The notes: generated from the sequence alone by a model not told the origin. DNA of 64,000 bases from Gorillibacterium timonense (GCF_001457415.1 NZ_LN881723.1:343246-407245); one strand, 5' to 3'. Shown: positions 37,974 to 47,200, numbered from the stretch's first letter. Made by a program: numbers and translations.

Positions 37974-38152
37974 GGCTTATGCTTCCGATGAAAGTTTTGC
38001 GCAGTTCATTCCAGGAAGCAATCCTACAAAACTTGGCCTATGCTTTCGATGTAGTTTTGCGAAGCTCATCCAGGAAGCAATCCTACAAAACTTGGCCTAT
38101 GCTTTCGATGTAGTTTTGCGAAGCTCATCCAGGAAGCAATCCTACAAAACTT
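37974..38152. repeat. 59-bp tandem repeats in the DoxX leader
   Basis: Two identical 59-bp copies (38035-38093 and 38094-38152) follow a diverged 61-bp copy (37974-38034); a further fragment may start near 37931. Each copy contains AGTTTTG and CAAAACT as an inverted pair around AAGCTCATCCAGGAAGC, so each can form a hairpin in the transcript. Confidence 0.85.
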
Positions 38153-38167
38153 TTAGGAGTGGAGACT

Positions 38168-38665
38168 ATGTTCAACAATTGGTTCCGTACAAATAAAGTA
38201 GCTATGGTGCTGCTTACGATCGTTCGGCTATATGTCGGGTACAAATGGATCGAGGCCGGCTGGCACAAGCTTACCGGGGGCTTCGATGCTTCCGGTTTCC
38301 TCAAAGGCGCCATTGCCAAAAGCACCGGCGAAAATCCAGCTGTACAAGCCTGGTGGGCCAGCTTCCTCCAGCATGCCGCGCTGCCGAATGTTAGCTTCTT
38401 TAATGTTCTGGTCCCTTACGGCGAGTTTCTGGTCGGCCTGGGCTTGATTCTCGGCACCTTCACGACCTTCGCCGCACTGATGGGACTGGTCATGAACGCC
38501 TCGTACCTGCTCTCCGGTACGGTCAGCACGAACGTTCAACTGTTGCTCATGGAAGTCATCATCATCGTCGCTGCAGCTAACGCCGGCAAGATCGGTCTGG
38601 ACCGTTGGGTACTGAGCTACCTGAGAAGCCTCTTCCACAAAAACACCCGCAGCGAGGCCCTATAA
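38168..38665 (+). CDS. DoxX-family membrane protein
   Basis: A 165-residue protein with about four transmembrane helices: MVLLTIVRLYVGYKWIEAGWHKLTGG (the DoxX opening with RxxxGxxWxxxGxxK), FNVLVPYGEFLVGLGLILG, TFAALMGLVMNASYLLSG and a last helix LLLMEVIIIVAAANAGKIGLDR. DoxX proteins are linked to thiol/redox stress or quinone-type oxidoreductase partners. AGGAG lies 8 nt before ATG 38168; a GTG 9 bp upstream is possible. Divergent MarR gene and FNR/CRP-like site suggest redox or oxygen control. Confidence 0.88.
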   Translation: MFNNWFRTNKVAMVLLTIVRLYVGYKWIEAGWHKLTGGFDASGFLKGAIAKSTGENPAVQAWWASFLQHAALPNVSFFNVLVPYGEFLVGLGLILGTFTTFAALMGLVMNASYLLSGTVSTNVQLLLMEVIIIVAAANAGKIGLDRWVLSYLRSLFHKNTRSEAL

Positions 38666-38703
38666 ATCGTAGCTCATCTGATTCACATGACACACCATAC
38701 TGA

Positions 38704-38757
38704 AAACACCCGCTGGCAAAGACAAGGTTCACTTGTCCTGACAGCGGGTGTTTGTCA
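38704..38757 (+). terminator. Terminator of the DoxX gene
   Basis: AACACCCGCTG pairs with CAGCGGGTGTT, with an inner GACAAG/CTTGTC stem, followed by TGT. The T-tract is weak but the stem is strong. Confidence 0.7.
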
Positions 38758-38829
38758 ATGATAAGCAGCTGTTGGATTCCCAATCTAAACTTGGACGAAT
38801 GCTCCTGCGGCTCTCAGAACTATTCCCAG

Positions 38830-38896
38830 ACCGATCAGCCAGCACTTACCGTATGAGGGTTCATTCTCCCTTCTTGTAGAGTTTCGTCTATCGAGT
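38830..38896. repeat. Direct repeat copy A flanking the 38944 gene
   Basis: About 67 bp sharing ACCGATC.GCCAGCACTTACC and GGTTCATTCTCC blocks with the copy at 39424-39489 on the other side of the gene. Confidence 0.7.
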
Positions 38897-38943
38897 TTTC
38901 ACATAACTATTGACAGCCCCTAGCCCTCACCGAAATAACGTGA

Positions 38944-39399
38944 TTATTCTGTCTCAAATACTGTTATAAACATAGATTCCCATTCCTCATAAACCTCTAC
39001 AGAAATATTTCTAGAAGGAAACCTCTGTTTGAAACTCATAGTCCAAAATAATTTTAAAACGTCACCTAAGATTGGTATTTGTATAGAAATATCTTCGTCA
39101 TCATTTACATTAATATGAAAGAAATCCTTTATTTCGTACAAGTTCATCATTTTTTCAACGGAGCACTTATCACCTTGACAACTAACTTTCCACTTTTCAA
39201 ATAAATCATCATTAAACTTATCTTTAAGTAAGAAGTATTTCTCTATCTCAATTATTTCAGGGTAATAGAACTTTGCGAACGCTAGGGCTGTCTGTAAGTC
39301 AGCTTTTATATTTACATAATTCCACCAACTAAAATTTTGTAAGTTGGCTAACTTGTATTCCATGTATTCTTTTATAGTTTCATCTGTAAATAACTCCAT
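38944..39399 (-). CDS. Hypothetical protein, possible immunity protein
   Basis: A 151-residue AT-rich gene, unlike the GC-rich core. Predicted soluble and mostly helical, ending SVEVYEEWESMFITVFETE. No family recognised. Its place just downstream of a decayed Rhs toxin/SMI1 locus, and the duplicated flanking sequence, fit an immunity gene of a polymorphic toxin array; this is inference from position. No strong ribosome binding site is visible (GAAAGAAAAATC region). Confidence 0.6.
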   Translation of the reverse strand: MELFTDETIKEYMEYKLANLQNFSWWNYVNIKADLQTALAFAKFYYPEIIEIEKYFLLKDKFNDDLFEKWKVSCQGDKCSVEKMMNLYEIKDFFHINVNDDEDISIQIPILGDVLKLFWTMSFKQRFPSRNISVEVYEEWESMFITVFETE

Positions 39400-39423
39400 G
39401 AAAGAAAAATCACCCCAATCGGA

Positions 39424-39489
39424 ACGGATCGGTCAGCACTTACCATAAGAGGTTCATTCTCCTTTCCGGGAGAATCTCCTATACCGAGT
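39424..39489. repeat. Direct repeat copy B flanking the 38944 gene
   Basis: Imperfect match to 38830-38896, including TCAGCACTTACC and GGTTCATTCTCC. Read on the minus strand it contains AAAGGAGAATG shortly before the 38944 gene. Confidence 0.7.
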
Positions 39490-39810
39490 GTAGAGTAGAA
39501 GAGTGCCTTTCCTCACGGATTGTTCACTTTCCCCTCGCAGAACCGTGCTTGCCTATTCACGCACACGGCTCCTCATCAGAAGTTTCACACGTGGCTCTTA
39601 CCATTTAAATATCAACTTCATTGTGCCATACCAGTGGCCATTGTCGGTGATTCCGTAGCATCTGTAGTGTCCCACGAGTTTTGCTTTAAGTTGTTCGAGC
39701 AGTGACTTGACCCGCAGGGTTCGGTTCGCCTTTATCCATGTCTTCATTCGATTGAGTACGGCTTGAAATTTCCTTCTGCTCGTTTTTCGTTTCTCTCTGC
39801 TTAACATCTT
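39487..39810 (-). mobile_element. 3' fragment of a group II intron with reverse-transcriptase C-terminus
   Basis: On the minus strand the open frame ending at 39598 reads KRKTSRRKFQAVLNRMKTW and LLEQLKAKLVGHYRCYG, the maturase/C-terminal part of a bacterial group II intron reverse transcriptase. After its stop comes GAGCCGTGTGCGTGAATAGG...AAGCACGGTTC (39541-39577), the domain V hairpin, then a domain VI-like hairpin up to about 39490. The 5' half of the intron and most of the RT are missing. The fragment is fused into the SMI1-like gene at about 39800-39810. Confidence 0.75.
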
Positions 39811-40021
39811 TGAATAGAGTTGCTCCATTAGATATTAATAAAAACTGTTTATAACTTTCTGGTAATCTAACCCCATTATCAGTTTCGAATTTTTGAATTT
39901 CCTTATCCTTAGTAGGAGTGTTCCATTCAAAACCTACCTCGTCCAAGTATCCGCCTTCATTCTGCACGATTAATGTGTTAGATGCTGTCAATCTTTTCTT
40001 TAAAGAAAGAACAGAGTTCAT
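39800..40021 (-). pseudogene. SMI1/KNR4-family immunity protein, 3' truncated
   Basis: GGAGGG precedes ATG 40021. The first 70 residues contain FEWNTPTKDKEIQKFETDNG and RLPESYKQFLLISNGATLF, the conserved SMI1/KNR4 core (Trp, then LPxxYKxFL and NGG-like). At about 39805 the sequence passes into the group II intron fragment; further residues in the same frame are out-of-frame RT sequence, ending at 39686. The immunity fold is therefore incomplete. It lies 47 bp after the Rhs toxin tip, the usual toxin-immunity order. Confidence 0.7.
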
Positions 40022-40068
40022 CTAGTATCCCTCCTTATAAAATTATTTAGTAACCCAACCAGTAAGGA

Positions 40069-40655
40069 TTAAGATGACTTTGAAGTGTTGATCTTAAAAT
40101 TAGAACTATATTCCAAATCGAATGGTCGCCGCACCCTATCACCCTTGGGTACTTCCTGCAATTTCCCTTCTGGATGTGGAATATTATTTTGAGTCCGAGG
40201 GTCTTTTACTTCTGAGTATGGTTTTCCAGATTTATTGACAAAAATTTGAACACCCTGAGAGGTTTTTGAGGAAGGACTGCGTTTTGATGTTATCTTCTGT
40301 ATCTTCGGCCTTTGTGAAGAAACTGAAGGATAACTCGTCTTTCTGCCTCCACCTCTATAGGTATAGTATCCTCCTGCTTTACCTCCATCCCTACCATCAT
40401 CTTTATAACTTGCGTGTCCAGACGGATCGACATGAGTTAACGGATTGCTCTCCACATAGGTGTACAAGTTCATCGTAAGAGGATTGTTACTCTCCTTGGT
40501 AGGAGTCCTCTGTAAGAAAGCACCCTATATTTGGATCATACCATCTGGCACGCAAGTATTGAAGATTTATGCTAGCGTCCAATACTCTCCGGAGTAACGA
40601 AAAGGGTTACGAATGTCTCTTGTTTTGCTTGAGGTTTGCCCCACAGGTCATATGA
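40069..40655 (-). pseudogene. Rhs-repeat toxin 3' end, frameshifted
   Basis: Read on the minus strand, pieces of the Rhs core appear in three frames: YDLWGKPQAKQET, then NPFRYSGEYW, then LQYLRARWYDPNIGCFLTEDSYQGE, then NNPLTMNLYTYVESNPLTHVDPSGH. Frame changes lie near 40610, 40578 and 40493. The last frame (ATG 40473 to 40069) continues as a 110-residue variable toxin tip ending FDLEYSSNFKINTSKSS, family not recognised. No 5' part of the Rhs gene is present. Confidence 0.75.
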
Positions 40656-40721
40656 GTGGAATCAACTGCCAGACCGTTCGAAACTACTTCACCTCCTACC
40701 TTTATTTGCAATCAAACAAAC

Positions 40722-40766
40722 GAAATAGCCAGTCGTCTGTTGATTTCCGACGACTGGCTGCTTAAC
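40722..40766 (-). terminator. Terminator after hemW
   Basis: AGCCAGTCGTC pairs with GACGACTGGCT; on the minus strand it is followed by ATTTCGTTTG. It lies 90 bp past the hemW stop. Confidence 0.65.
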
Positions 40767-40854
40767 CTTGCTATGTGTATGGATCCTTGTCTTCCTAACG
40801 GGGGCAATCCCCATTCGGCAGCAAGAGCTTTTCCCTTATTGTTGTAGGTACTTG

Positions 40855-42009
40855 TTATCCTCCGATAAACTCCGCAAACACTTCATTACCGAGGAAAATC
40901 CCCTTGTCTGACAGCTTGAAACCGTCACCGATGCGCGTGATCATCCCAAGCGCCTCTTCTTTGGCAATCTGAGCGCCAAAGGTCTCCCACATCGACTCGC
41001 CGAATTGGGCGCGGAAGTCTGCGTCGTGGACGCCGCTCAGCTTGCGCAGGCCGACCATCATGAAGTCCTCCATCGCTTCCCGCCTCGTTACCGGATTCGT
41101 CTCCAATCGGGGCAGTCGCTCCCGGCTCGCTTCGATATAAGGATTCACGCCCTTGATGTTCATATGACGCTCTCCTCTAGCGTAGCCATGAGCGCCGGCG
41201 CCGATGCCGTAGTAGGCCCGGTTCTCCCAATAGGCGCAGTTGTGGCGGCTCTCAAAGCCGGGCTTCGCGAAATTGCTGATCTCGTACTGCCCGTATCCCG
41301 CAGCGCTAAGCCGCTCCATGATTCGCGCAAACATCGCGGCTTCCTCTTCCTCGGCGGGCAGGGGCAACTTGTCGCGCATGTAGAGGGTGTGGAACAACGT
41401 GTTCTCTTCCACCTTGAGGCCGTAGATGGAGTAGTGCTTCAGATCAAGCGACAGCGCCGTTTCGAGTGAGCGGTCGAGGATCTCCAGCGTCTGGCCGGGC
41501 AGGCCGAACATGAGGTCGATCGACAGGTTGTCGAAGCCGGCGGCACAGGCGTTCTCAATGCTGCGAAGTACATCATCGGCTTCATGGATGCGGCCGATCC
41601 GCTCCAGCAGCGCGTTATCGAAGGACTGCGCCCCGAAGCTGACGCGGTTTACTCCGCCTTCTTTCATGGCGGCCAGCTTGTCCGGATCAACCGTCCCCGG
41701 GTTCGCTTCCATCGTGAACTCCACATCCTCCGTGCGATCGGGGAAGTAAGCGAGCACTCGCTTGAGGAAGCTCTCCATCTGCTCGGGCGTCAGCACCGTC
41801 GGCGTGCCGCCTCCTACGAAGAAGGTGCGAATTCGGCCAGGAGGAATGGCCCGAACCGTTCGCTCCATCTCCCGCTCCATGGCGTCCAGGTAGTCCATCA
41901 CCGGCTGCCCCTTCAACACGTAGGAATTGAAATCGCAGTAGTGACATTTGTTCGTGCAAAACGGAATATGCAAATACACCGATTCCGGCGTCATCTCCGG
42001 CCATGCCAT
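40855..42009 (-). CDS. hemW: HemW, radical-SAM heme chaperone
   Basis: Coproporphyrinogen-III-oxidase-like radical SAM protein; members of this branch insert heme rather than oxidise coproporphyrinogen. Cluster motif CTNKCHYC (C18, C22, C25). The heme-binding HNXXYW motif is present as HNCAYWEN. FFVGGGTPT and NRVSFGAQSF are family motifs. Length 384 residues. AAGGAGGGG precedes the ATG. In B. subtilis it is followed by hrcA; here about 4.7 kb of accessory DNA separates them. Confidence 0.94.
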   Translation of the reverse strand: MAWPEMTPESVYLHIPFCTNKCHYCDFNSYVLKGQPVMDYLDAMEREMERTVRAIPPGRIRTFFVGGGTPTVLTPEQMESFLKRVLAYFPDRTEDVEFTMEANPGTVDPDKLAAMKEGGVNRVSFGAQSFDNALLERIGRIHEADDVLRSIENACAAGFDNLSIDLMFGLPGQTLEILDRSLETALSLDLKHYSIYGLKVEENTLFHTLYMRDKLPLPAEEEEAAMFARIMERLSAAGYGQYEISNFAKPGFESRHNCAYWENRAYYGIGAGAHGYARGERHMNIKGVNPYIEASRERLPRLETNPVTRREAMEDFMMVGLRKLSGVHDADFRAQFGESMWETFGAQIAKEEALGMITRIGDGFKLSDKGIFLGNEVFAEFIGG

Positions 42010-42057
42010 CGGGTTCCCCTCCTTGTTGTCCGCCTGAGAATCATTCTCTCAGGAATA

Positions 42058-42147
42058 GGTAAAAAAGGAGCTGGCCGTCCGCGCATCCCCCCGGTTCGTT
42101 CCGGAAGAACGACCGGTGATGGACGCCCGAAGGCGCTCGCTCCTTAT
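42058..42147 (-). terminator. Terminator after lepA
   Basis: On the minus strand AAGGAGC pairs with GCTCCTT, followed by TTTTACC, enclosing a long inner hairpin with CCGGTCGTTC/GAACGAACCGG arms. Confidence 0.7.
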
Positions 42148-42215
42148 CTTGTGTGATGTCGTTGCTGATCGAACCTAGCGCTGCTTCTCAGCTCCTGATC
42201 GTTAGCTCTTTACCA

Positions 42216-44030
42216 TTACTCGTCGATCTTGAGCACGGCCATGAAGGCTTCCTGCGGCACCTCGACGCTGCCAACCTGCTTCATGCGCTTCTTGCCTTCC
42301 TTTTGCTTCTCCAGCAGCTTCCGCTTCCGCGAGATGTCGCCGCCGTAGCACTTGGCCAGAACGTTTTTGCGCAGAGCCTTGACGGTTTCCCGGGAAATGA
42401 TCTTCTGCCCGATGGCCGCTTGAATCGGTACCTCGAACATCTGCCGCGGGATAAGCCCTCTGAGCTTCTCGCAGATGATCCTTCCTCGGTTATAGGCGCG
42501 GTCGCGGTGAACAATGAACGACAAGGCGTCCACCTGCTCGTTGTTGAGCAGAATGTCCATCTTAACGAGATTCGAGGTCTTGTAGCCCGATACCTCGTAA
42601 TCGAAGGAGGCATAGCCCTTCGTGCTCGACTTCAGCTGGTCGAAGAAGTCATAGACGATTTCGGACAACGGCATCTCATAGGTCAAGGTGACCCGGTTCG
42701 TGTCGAGGTATTCCATGTTAACAAACTCGCCGCGTTTGCCTTGGCACAGTTCCATAATCGTTCCAACAAAGTCATTGGGCACGATGATGGCTGCTTTCAC
42801 GTACGGCTCCTCGACATGATCAATGCGGCCGACTTCCGGGTAATTGGACGGGTTGTCGATCTCGATGACCTCACCGTTGGTCAACGTAACTTTGTAGATA
42901 ACGCTCGGCGCGGTCGTGATCAGCGGAATGTTGAATTCGCGTTCGATCCGTTCCTGAATGATCTCCATGTGCAGCAACCCGAGGAAGCCGCAGCGGAAGC
43001 CGAAGCCGAGAGCTGTCGAGGTTTCCGGTTCAAAACGAAGAGAAGCATCGTTCAGCTCAAGCTTTTCCAGCGCGTCTCGCAGGTCGTTGTAGTCTGTCGA
43101 TTCGATCGGGTACAGCCCGCAGAATACCATCGGATTGATCCGCCGGTAGCCGGGCAAGGCTTCTGTCGCCGGACGACTCGCATCCGTAACCGTATCCCCG
43201 ACGCGAGTATCCTTGACATTCTTGATCGAAGCGACGATGAAGCCGACATCCCCTACCGCCAGCTCGTCTACGACTGTCATTCGCGGCTTGAACGCCCCGA
43301 CCTCAATGACCTCAAAGGTTTTGTCGGTCGCCATGAATTTGATCTTCGAGCCAGCGCGTATGGAGCCGTCAATGACGCGGACGTACACAATGACGCCTTT
43401 GTACGGATCATAGTGGGAGTCGAAGATGAGCGCTTTAAGCGGTTTGTCGGGATCACCGGTTGGCGCCGGAACCTTGGTTACCACCTGCTCGAGGATCTCC
43501 TTGATGCCGATCCCTGCCTTGGCCGAAGCGAGCACGGCTTCGCTTGCATCGAGCCCGATGACTTCCTCGATCTCGTTCTTAACTCGCTCCGGCTCTGCGC
43601 TCGGAAGGTCGATCTTGTTGATGACCGGTAGAATCTCCAGGTTGTTGTCGAGAGCCAAGTACACGTTGGCCAGCGTCTGCGCTTCGATACCCTGGGCGGC
43701 GTCCACGACAAGCAAGGCCCCTTCGCAAGCGGCCAAGCTGCGGGAAACCTCGTACGTAAAGTCGACGTGTCCTGGGGTGTCGATGAGGTTCAGGATGTAC
43801 TCCTGGCCGTCATCGGCTTTATAGGTCAGGCGGACCGCCTGCAATTTGATCGTAATCCCCCGTTCCCGCTCCAGGTCCATCTGATCGAGCACCTGCTCCT
43901 GCATTTCGCGCGAAGACAGAGCGCCTGTGTACTCCAGAATGCGGTCGGCAAGCGTGGACTTGCCGTGGTCAATATGGGCGATGATCGAAAAATTTCTGAT
44001 TTGCTGCTGTCGTTGCCGAATATCTGCCAT
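42216..44030 (-). CDS. lepA: Elongation factor 4 (LepA)
   Basis: Ribosomal GTPase promoting back-translocation or ribosome biogenesis. GTPase motifs: HIDHGKST (residues 19-26), [22 protein letters not shown] and [13 protein letters not shown]. The C-terminal LepA-specific domain contains [19 protein letters not shown]. Length 604 residues. The start is ATG 44030 with GGAGG upstream. It lies downstream of yqxA as in B. subtilis. Confidence 0.97.
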   Translation of the reverse strand: MADIRQRQQQIRNFSIIAHIDHGKSTLADRILEYTGALSSREMQEQVLDQMDLERERGITIKLQAVRLTYKADDGQEYILNLIDTPGHVDFTYEVSRSLAACEGALLVVDAAQGIEAQTLANVYLALDNNLEILPVINKIDLPSAEPERVKNEIEEVIGLDASEAVLASAKAGIGIKEILEQVVTKVPAPTGDPDKPLKALIFDSHYDPYKGVIVYVRVIDGSIRAGSKIKFMATDKTFEVIEVGAFKPRMTVVDELAVGDVGFIVASIKNVKDTRVGDTVTDASRPATEALPGYRRINPMVFCGLYPIESTDYNDLRDALEKLELNDASLRFEPETSTALGFGFRCGFLGLLHMEIIQERIEREFNIPLITTAPSVIYKVTLTNGEVIEIDNPSNYPEVGRIDHVEEPYVKAAIIVPNDFVGTIMELCQGKRGEFVNMEYLDTNRVTLTYEMPLSEIVYDFFDQLKSSTKGYASFDYEVSGYKTSNLVKMDILLNNEQVDALSFIVHRDRAYNRGRIICEKLRGLIPRQMFEVPIQAAIGQKIISRETVKALRKNVLAKCYGGDISRKRKLLEKQKEGKKRMKQVGSVEVPQEAFMAVLKIDE

Positions 44031-44229
44031 CCTCAAGCCTCCGAAAAAAAGTCACAATTAAATGTAGTATACCAGTTCGGAAGGGGGACAGCAATGAAGA
44101 GATGAAACCCAGCCAAACCGATCGATCTCCTCGCCAATCAGAGCCACAGCTGAGCACCAGAATTGCGGAGAATGCACAACAAGATCCATCATGAGCGCGG
44201 CATCGGCGATCTCGGATTCGAAGAGATCT

Positions 44230-44715
44230 TCATCCTAAAATTCGATTGAACAGATCCACAATCCACCCGATCACCGCGGAAAAGAACGCCCGAACCGCCT
44301 CACCGAGCTTGTTGCCAAGTCGGTTGAGAAACGAATCGGATGAGCCGTTCGCCCCGCTGGTCGGCTCTCCCCAATTCACTTGCTCCGCTCCGACTCCGAC
44401 GGGCACCGGACGAATCGTTCCGGCTTGCGGGTCACGATAGCCTGAGGCCGTCGCCGTTTGTTCAGACTTCCCCACTGAAGCAGAGCCTGCCGTGTCCATT
44501 CGGCTCGTGCCGGTATTCGAACGGGTTCCAAGCTCCTGCGGGCTTCCGTTCAACCCGCTCGCGCCTCCCGATTGGCTCCCGTCTGCCTGCGGCCAGTAGG
44601 AGCGGTGCACCGCCGCAGGGTTCTCCCCCTGCTGCTTCGCCGCCTGATCAATTCCGAAGAAGACCCCGAAGCCGACTAGGAAGAGGATCCAGCCTGTTTT
44701 CCATGCCCTTCGCAT
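44230..44715 (-). CDS. yqxA: YqxA-like DUF3679 protein
   Basis: A 161-residue protein with an N-terminal transmembrane segment (WKTGWILFLVGFGVFFGID), a Ser/Gly/Thr-rich linker and a hydrophobic amphipathic end (LGEAVRAFFSAVIGWIVDLFNRILG). It matches YqxA in its place between spoIIP and lepA and in architecture. Function unknown; probably sporulation-linked. GGAGGG precedes the ATG, and it starts 3 bp after the spoIIP stop. Confidence 0.8.
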   Translation of the reverse strand: MRRAWKTGWILFLVGFGVFFGIDQAAKQQGENPAAVHRSYWPQADGSQSGGASGLNGSPQELGTRSNTGTSRMDTAGSASVGKSEQTATASGYRDPQAGTIRPVPVGVGAEQVNWGEPTSGANGSSDSFLNRLGNKLGEAVRAFFSAVIGWIVDLFNRILG

Positions 44716-44718
44716 TCG

Positions 44719-46002
44719 TCAGCCCTCCTTGCCGCTGGAAGCTTGCGGGGCGTCTGCCTTCAAGGCTCCGTTCGCCAGCTCCGCGATCACCTCTGCGAGA
44801 ATATCCGCCGTCCGGTAGCATTCCTCCAGAGAGTTATAGGGGCCGCCGATCTCGACCAGCACGCTATTATCCGCCAGCGTCTGGTTGTACTCGGCGTTTC
44901 CTTCATGCGGAGTTTTACCCCAGATGCCCCGGGAGAGACCCGGCATGCGGTTCTCCAACAGCTCATGGATTTGAGCTGCAAAGGCTTCGTTCTTTTGCCA
45001 GTGAGGGTTCCGCTGACCGATGATAAAGTAAATTTGAGCATACGCTTTGCCGTTGATGGTCGCTGTCGTCTTGCTTCTCTTCAAGGAATCGCGATGGACG
45101 TCGAAGACGAACTTGATTTCCGGGTGTGCGGCGAAAGCCTCTTTGACCGTCTTGTTGGAATATTTATAGGAATAGAGATAATTGAAGTTTTTGACTACGC
45201 TCGTGTAATCCGTGTTGTAGTTGACCGCGCCCACTCCGCGCTTCTCCAGCTGTGCGGCGAGCCGATCACCGACTAGCGTTACGTTGGTCTTGGCGCTGTA
45301 GGCCTTGTCCGGGTCTGTCACATTATTGAGGTTGGGTAGATAAGATTCGCGGTTGTGGGAGGAGTAGATCAAAACAATCTTTTCGTCCGTAGAATGGCCG
45401 GCCTTAGGTGTAGCAGCAGGCTTCGGGGAAGAAGCTTTCTCTCCTGTTGGCTGCGGCGTCGAATCCGGCTCAGGATGGTCTGACGGCGAAGGACTCTGAG
45501 CGGCGGCGTTCGGGTCAGGAAACCCCGGGTCTGTGCCTTTTCCTGTGTTTTCGGAGGGGGTGTAGTCTTCCGGGCCGCTGAAGTCGTCTCCGGTTCCCGC
45601 TGGTTTGCGCAGGAGGATGGCTTTATCGGCATTCAACCCCGGAACCTCCCGGGCGAGGAACGTCCGCGGGTCCTTCAGATTGACGTCCGTCAGCAGCCGG
45701 AAAGCGAAGCTGAACATGCTCGATTCGCTGAAGGAGGAGGATTCAGGGTCCTTTTGCAGATGAGGAATCTCAAGTCCCATGGCATCTATGAAAAAGGCGT
45801 TCGAAATCGCGGCGGCCCAGCCCTTCATGGGAGAAACGGGAGCGCGGTCCAGCTTGCTGTTGGCGAAAGCGGCCAGACCGATTAAGAGAAAAAGCAAAAA
45901 GGTGCACAGGACGAGAGTTCCCATCGTTCTTAGCATAGCGGTGGCGCGCTGCCAAAGCTTGCGAATTTTGCTGAGGTCGAGGGTTAAGGAAGTCCATTTC
46001 AT
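44719..46002 (-). CDS. spoIIP: Stage II sporulation protein P
   Basis: Cell-wall amidase/endopeptidase of the SpoIIDMP engulfment complex. TM helix at about residues 28-48, then a Pro/Ser/Asp-rich linker (about 145-205). The catalytic domain has YSSHNRESYLP (zinc His and catalytic region), FVFDVHRDSL and VLVEIGGPYNSLEE. Length 427 residues. AGGAT lies 7 nt before the ATG. Upstream in the same direction is a HAD gene with its own terminator, so spoIIP is expected to have its own (sigma-E-type) promoter. Confidence 0.94.
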   Translation of the reverse strand: MKWTSLTLDLSKIRKLWQRATAMLRTMGTLVLCTFLLFLLIGLAAFANSKLDRAPVSPMKGWAAAISNAFFIDAMGLEIPHLQKDPESSSFSESSMFSFAFRLLTDVNLKDPRTFLAREVPGLNADKAILLRKPAGTGDDFSGPEDYTPSENTGKGTDPGFPDPNAAAQSPSPSDHPEPDSTPQPTGEKASSPKPAATPKAGHSTDEKIVLIYSSHNRESYLPNLNNVTDPDKAYSAKTNVTLVGDRLAAQLEKRGVGAVNYNTDYTSVVKNFNYLYSYKYSNKTVKEAFAAHPEIKFVFDVHRDSLKRSKTTATINGKAYAQIYFIIGQRNPHWQKNEAFAAQIHELLENRMPGLSRGIWGKTPHEGNAEYNQTLADNSVLVEIGGPYNSLEECYRTADILAEVIAELANGALKADAPQASSGKEG

Positions 46003-46090
46003 TTGAGGTATCCTCCGATCGCGAGTTTCAGGAAGAGTCCGAATTTCCCGTTTACTAGACTCTATGAATCTCTTCTATCGAATAGAACCG

Positions 46091-46151
46091 CAAAAAAAGA
46101 CGCCTCCTCCGTTCATCACCCAAATTGAGAGAGTGCGGAGCAAGGCGTCTA
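46091..46151 (-). terminator. Terminator of the HAD phosphatase gene
   Basis: On the minus strand AGACGCCTTGCTCCG pairs with CGGAGGAGGCGTCT (one bulge region), followed by seven Ts. Confidence 0.85.
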
Positions 46152-46228
46152 CGCGTGCAGGGCTAACGCTAGATTTTACAGGCGGTTCAAGAAGTTTGCT
46201 TCCTTCGATTGCTCCGACAGAGCTTGGA

Positions 46229-47002
46229 TCAATTGCCAGCGATCTGCTCCCCCGGCTCGCTAACAAATTGGCCGTTTAGGTAACTGTTGATCGTTCCGGG
46301 CACATCCTTCAGGGTGGGTACCGTAAAATACGCGCCTTCCGGCTTCACGGTCAGTTCCACGATGTTATAGTCCCATTCCCGGATCGCGGGGACGTAGATC
46401 GCTTTGATTCCCCGTTCCAAAGCGGGGAGGATATCGGTTCGAAGAGAGTTGCCGACCATCCACGACCGGGACCGGTCAAATTGGTTGTCGCGCAGAATGG
46501 CTTCGAGCGCGTCGGAATTTTTGTGCTGGCGGATGAAGATGCGATCTCCGAAGAAATCGCCGAGCCTCAGAGTTTCCACCTTCCGTTTCTGTATGGATTC
46601 AACGCCTCCGGTGTACAGAAACAGCTCATGTCCCTCATCGCGAAGCCGGGTCAGTGTCTCCACCATATCCGGATAAGGCTCTACATTCCGGTCATAAACC
46701 GAACGTCCGAGCTGAAGGAGCCCTTCGGCTTCCTCTTCGCTTTCGGGCCTCCCCGTCATTTTCGAAAAATAGCGGTACGTCTCAACCAAGGAAATCGGAA
46801 AATGATCCTCCGTGAAGCCGAGCTCGGTCACCCCGAGCGTATCGATCTCATACTGCTTATCCTTGACGGCGCCGGCCGCTATCTTATAAGAGGCGAACCA
46901 AGTCGTGAGCTGATCGCTAAACTGATCAATGACCATATCGAAATAAATATTGCAATGGCTAAGCGTGTCGTCCATGTCAAACAGAATGAGCTGCGGGTTC
47001 AT
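46229..47002 (-). CDS. HAD-family hydrolase
   Basis: A 257-residue haloacid dehalogenase-type phosphatase. Motif I FDMDDTL (Asp nucleophile and acid/base), motif II YTGG, motif III Lys in ESIQKRKVETL, and motif IV MVGNSLRTDI. The helical cap sits between motifs I and II. Substrate unknown. A purine-rich GAGAGGGGGG precedes the start. It is flanked by gpr and spoIIP, a place where B. subtilis has no gene. Confidence 0.85.
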   Translation of the reverse strand: MNPQLILFDMDDTLSHCNIYFDMVIDQFSDQLTTWFASYKIAAGAVKDKQYEIDTLGVTELGFTEDHFPISLVETYRYFSKMTGRPESEEEAEGLLQLGRSVYDRNVEPYPDMVETLTRLRDEGHELFLYTGGVESIQKRKVETLRLGDFFGDRIFIRQHKNSDALEAILRDNQFDRSRSWMVGNSLRTDILPALERGIKAIYVPAIREWDYNIVELTVKPEGAYFTVPTLKDVPGTINSYLNGQFVSEPGEQIAGN

Positions 47003-47081
47003 GTCCGCGCCCCCCTCTCTATCCCAAGCACCTGTGAATGAGGGCAGGTTATTTTCTCCTGACTATATCAAAATGCTATCC

Positions 47082-47200
47082 AAAAAAAAAGAGCAGGAAG
47101 CGGAACTCGGCGCTGAGCCCCGCGTGATTCTCACAGGTTCAGTGCCGCGAGCAGCCGACGACATCTTCAGGCTCAGACGGTCGGCCGTTCCTCTTCCTGG
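47082..47200 (-). terminator. Terminator of gpr
   Basis: On the minus strand CAGGAAGAGGAAC pairs with GTTCCGCTTCCTG across a long, itself structured loop of about 80 nt, followed by nine Ts. Confidence 0.75.

Noticed and set aside
37974..38152. CRISPR array
   Set aside because: The 59-bp units are contiguous with no unique spacers and no cas genes are nearby; they are tandem repeats.
42153..43631. Long open frame antisense to lepA
   Set aside because: Same effect: a shadow frame with no family features, opposite a complete lepA.
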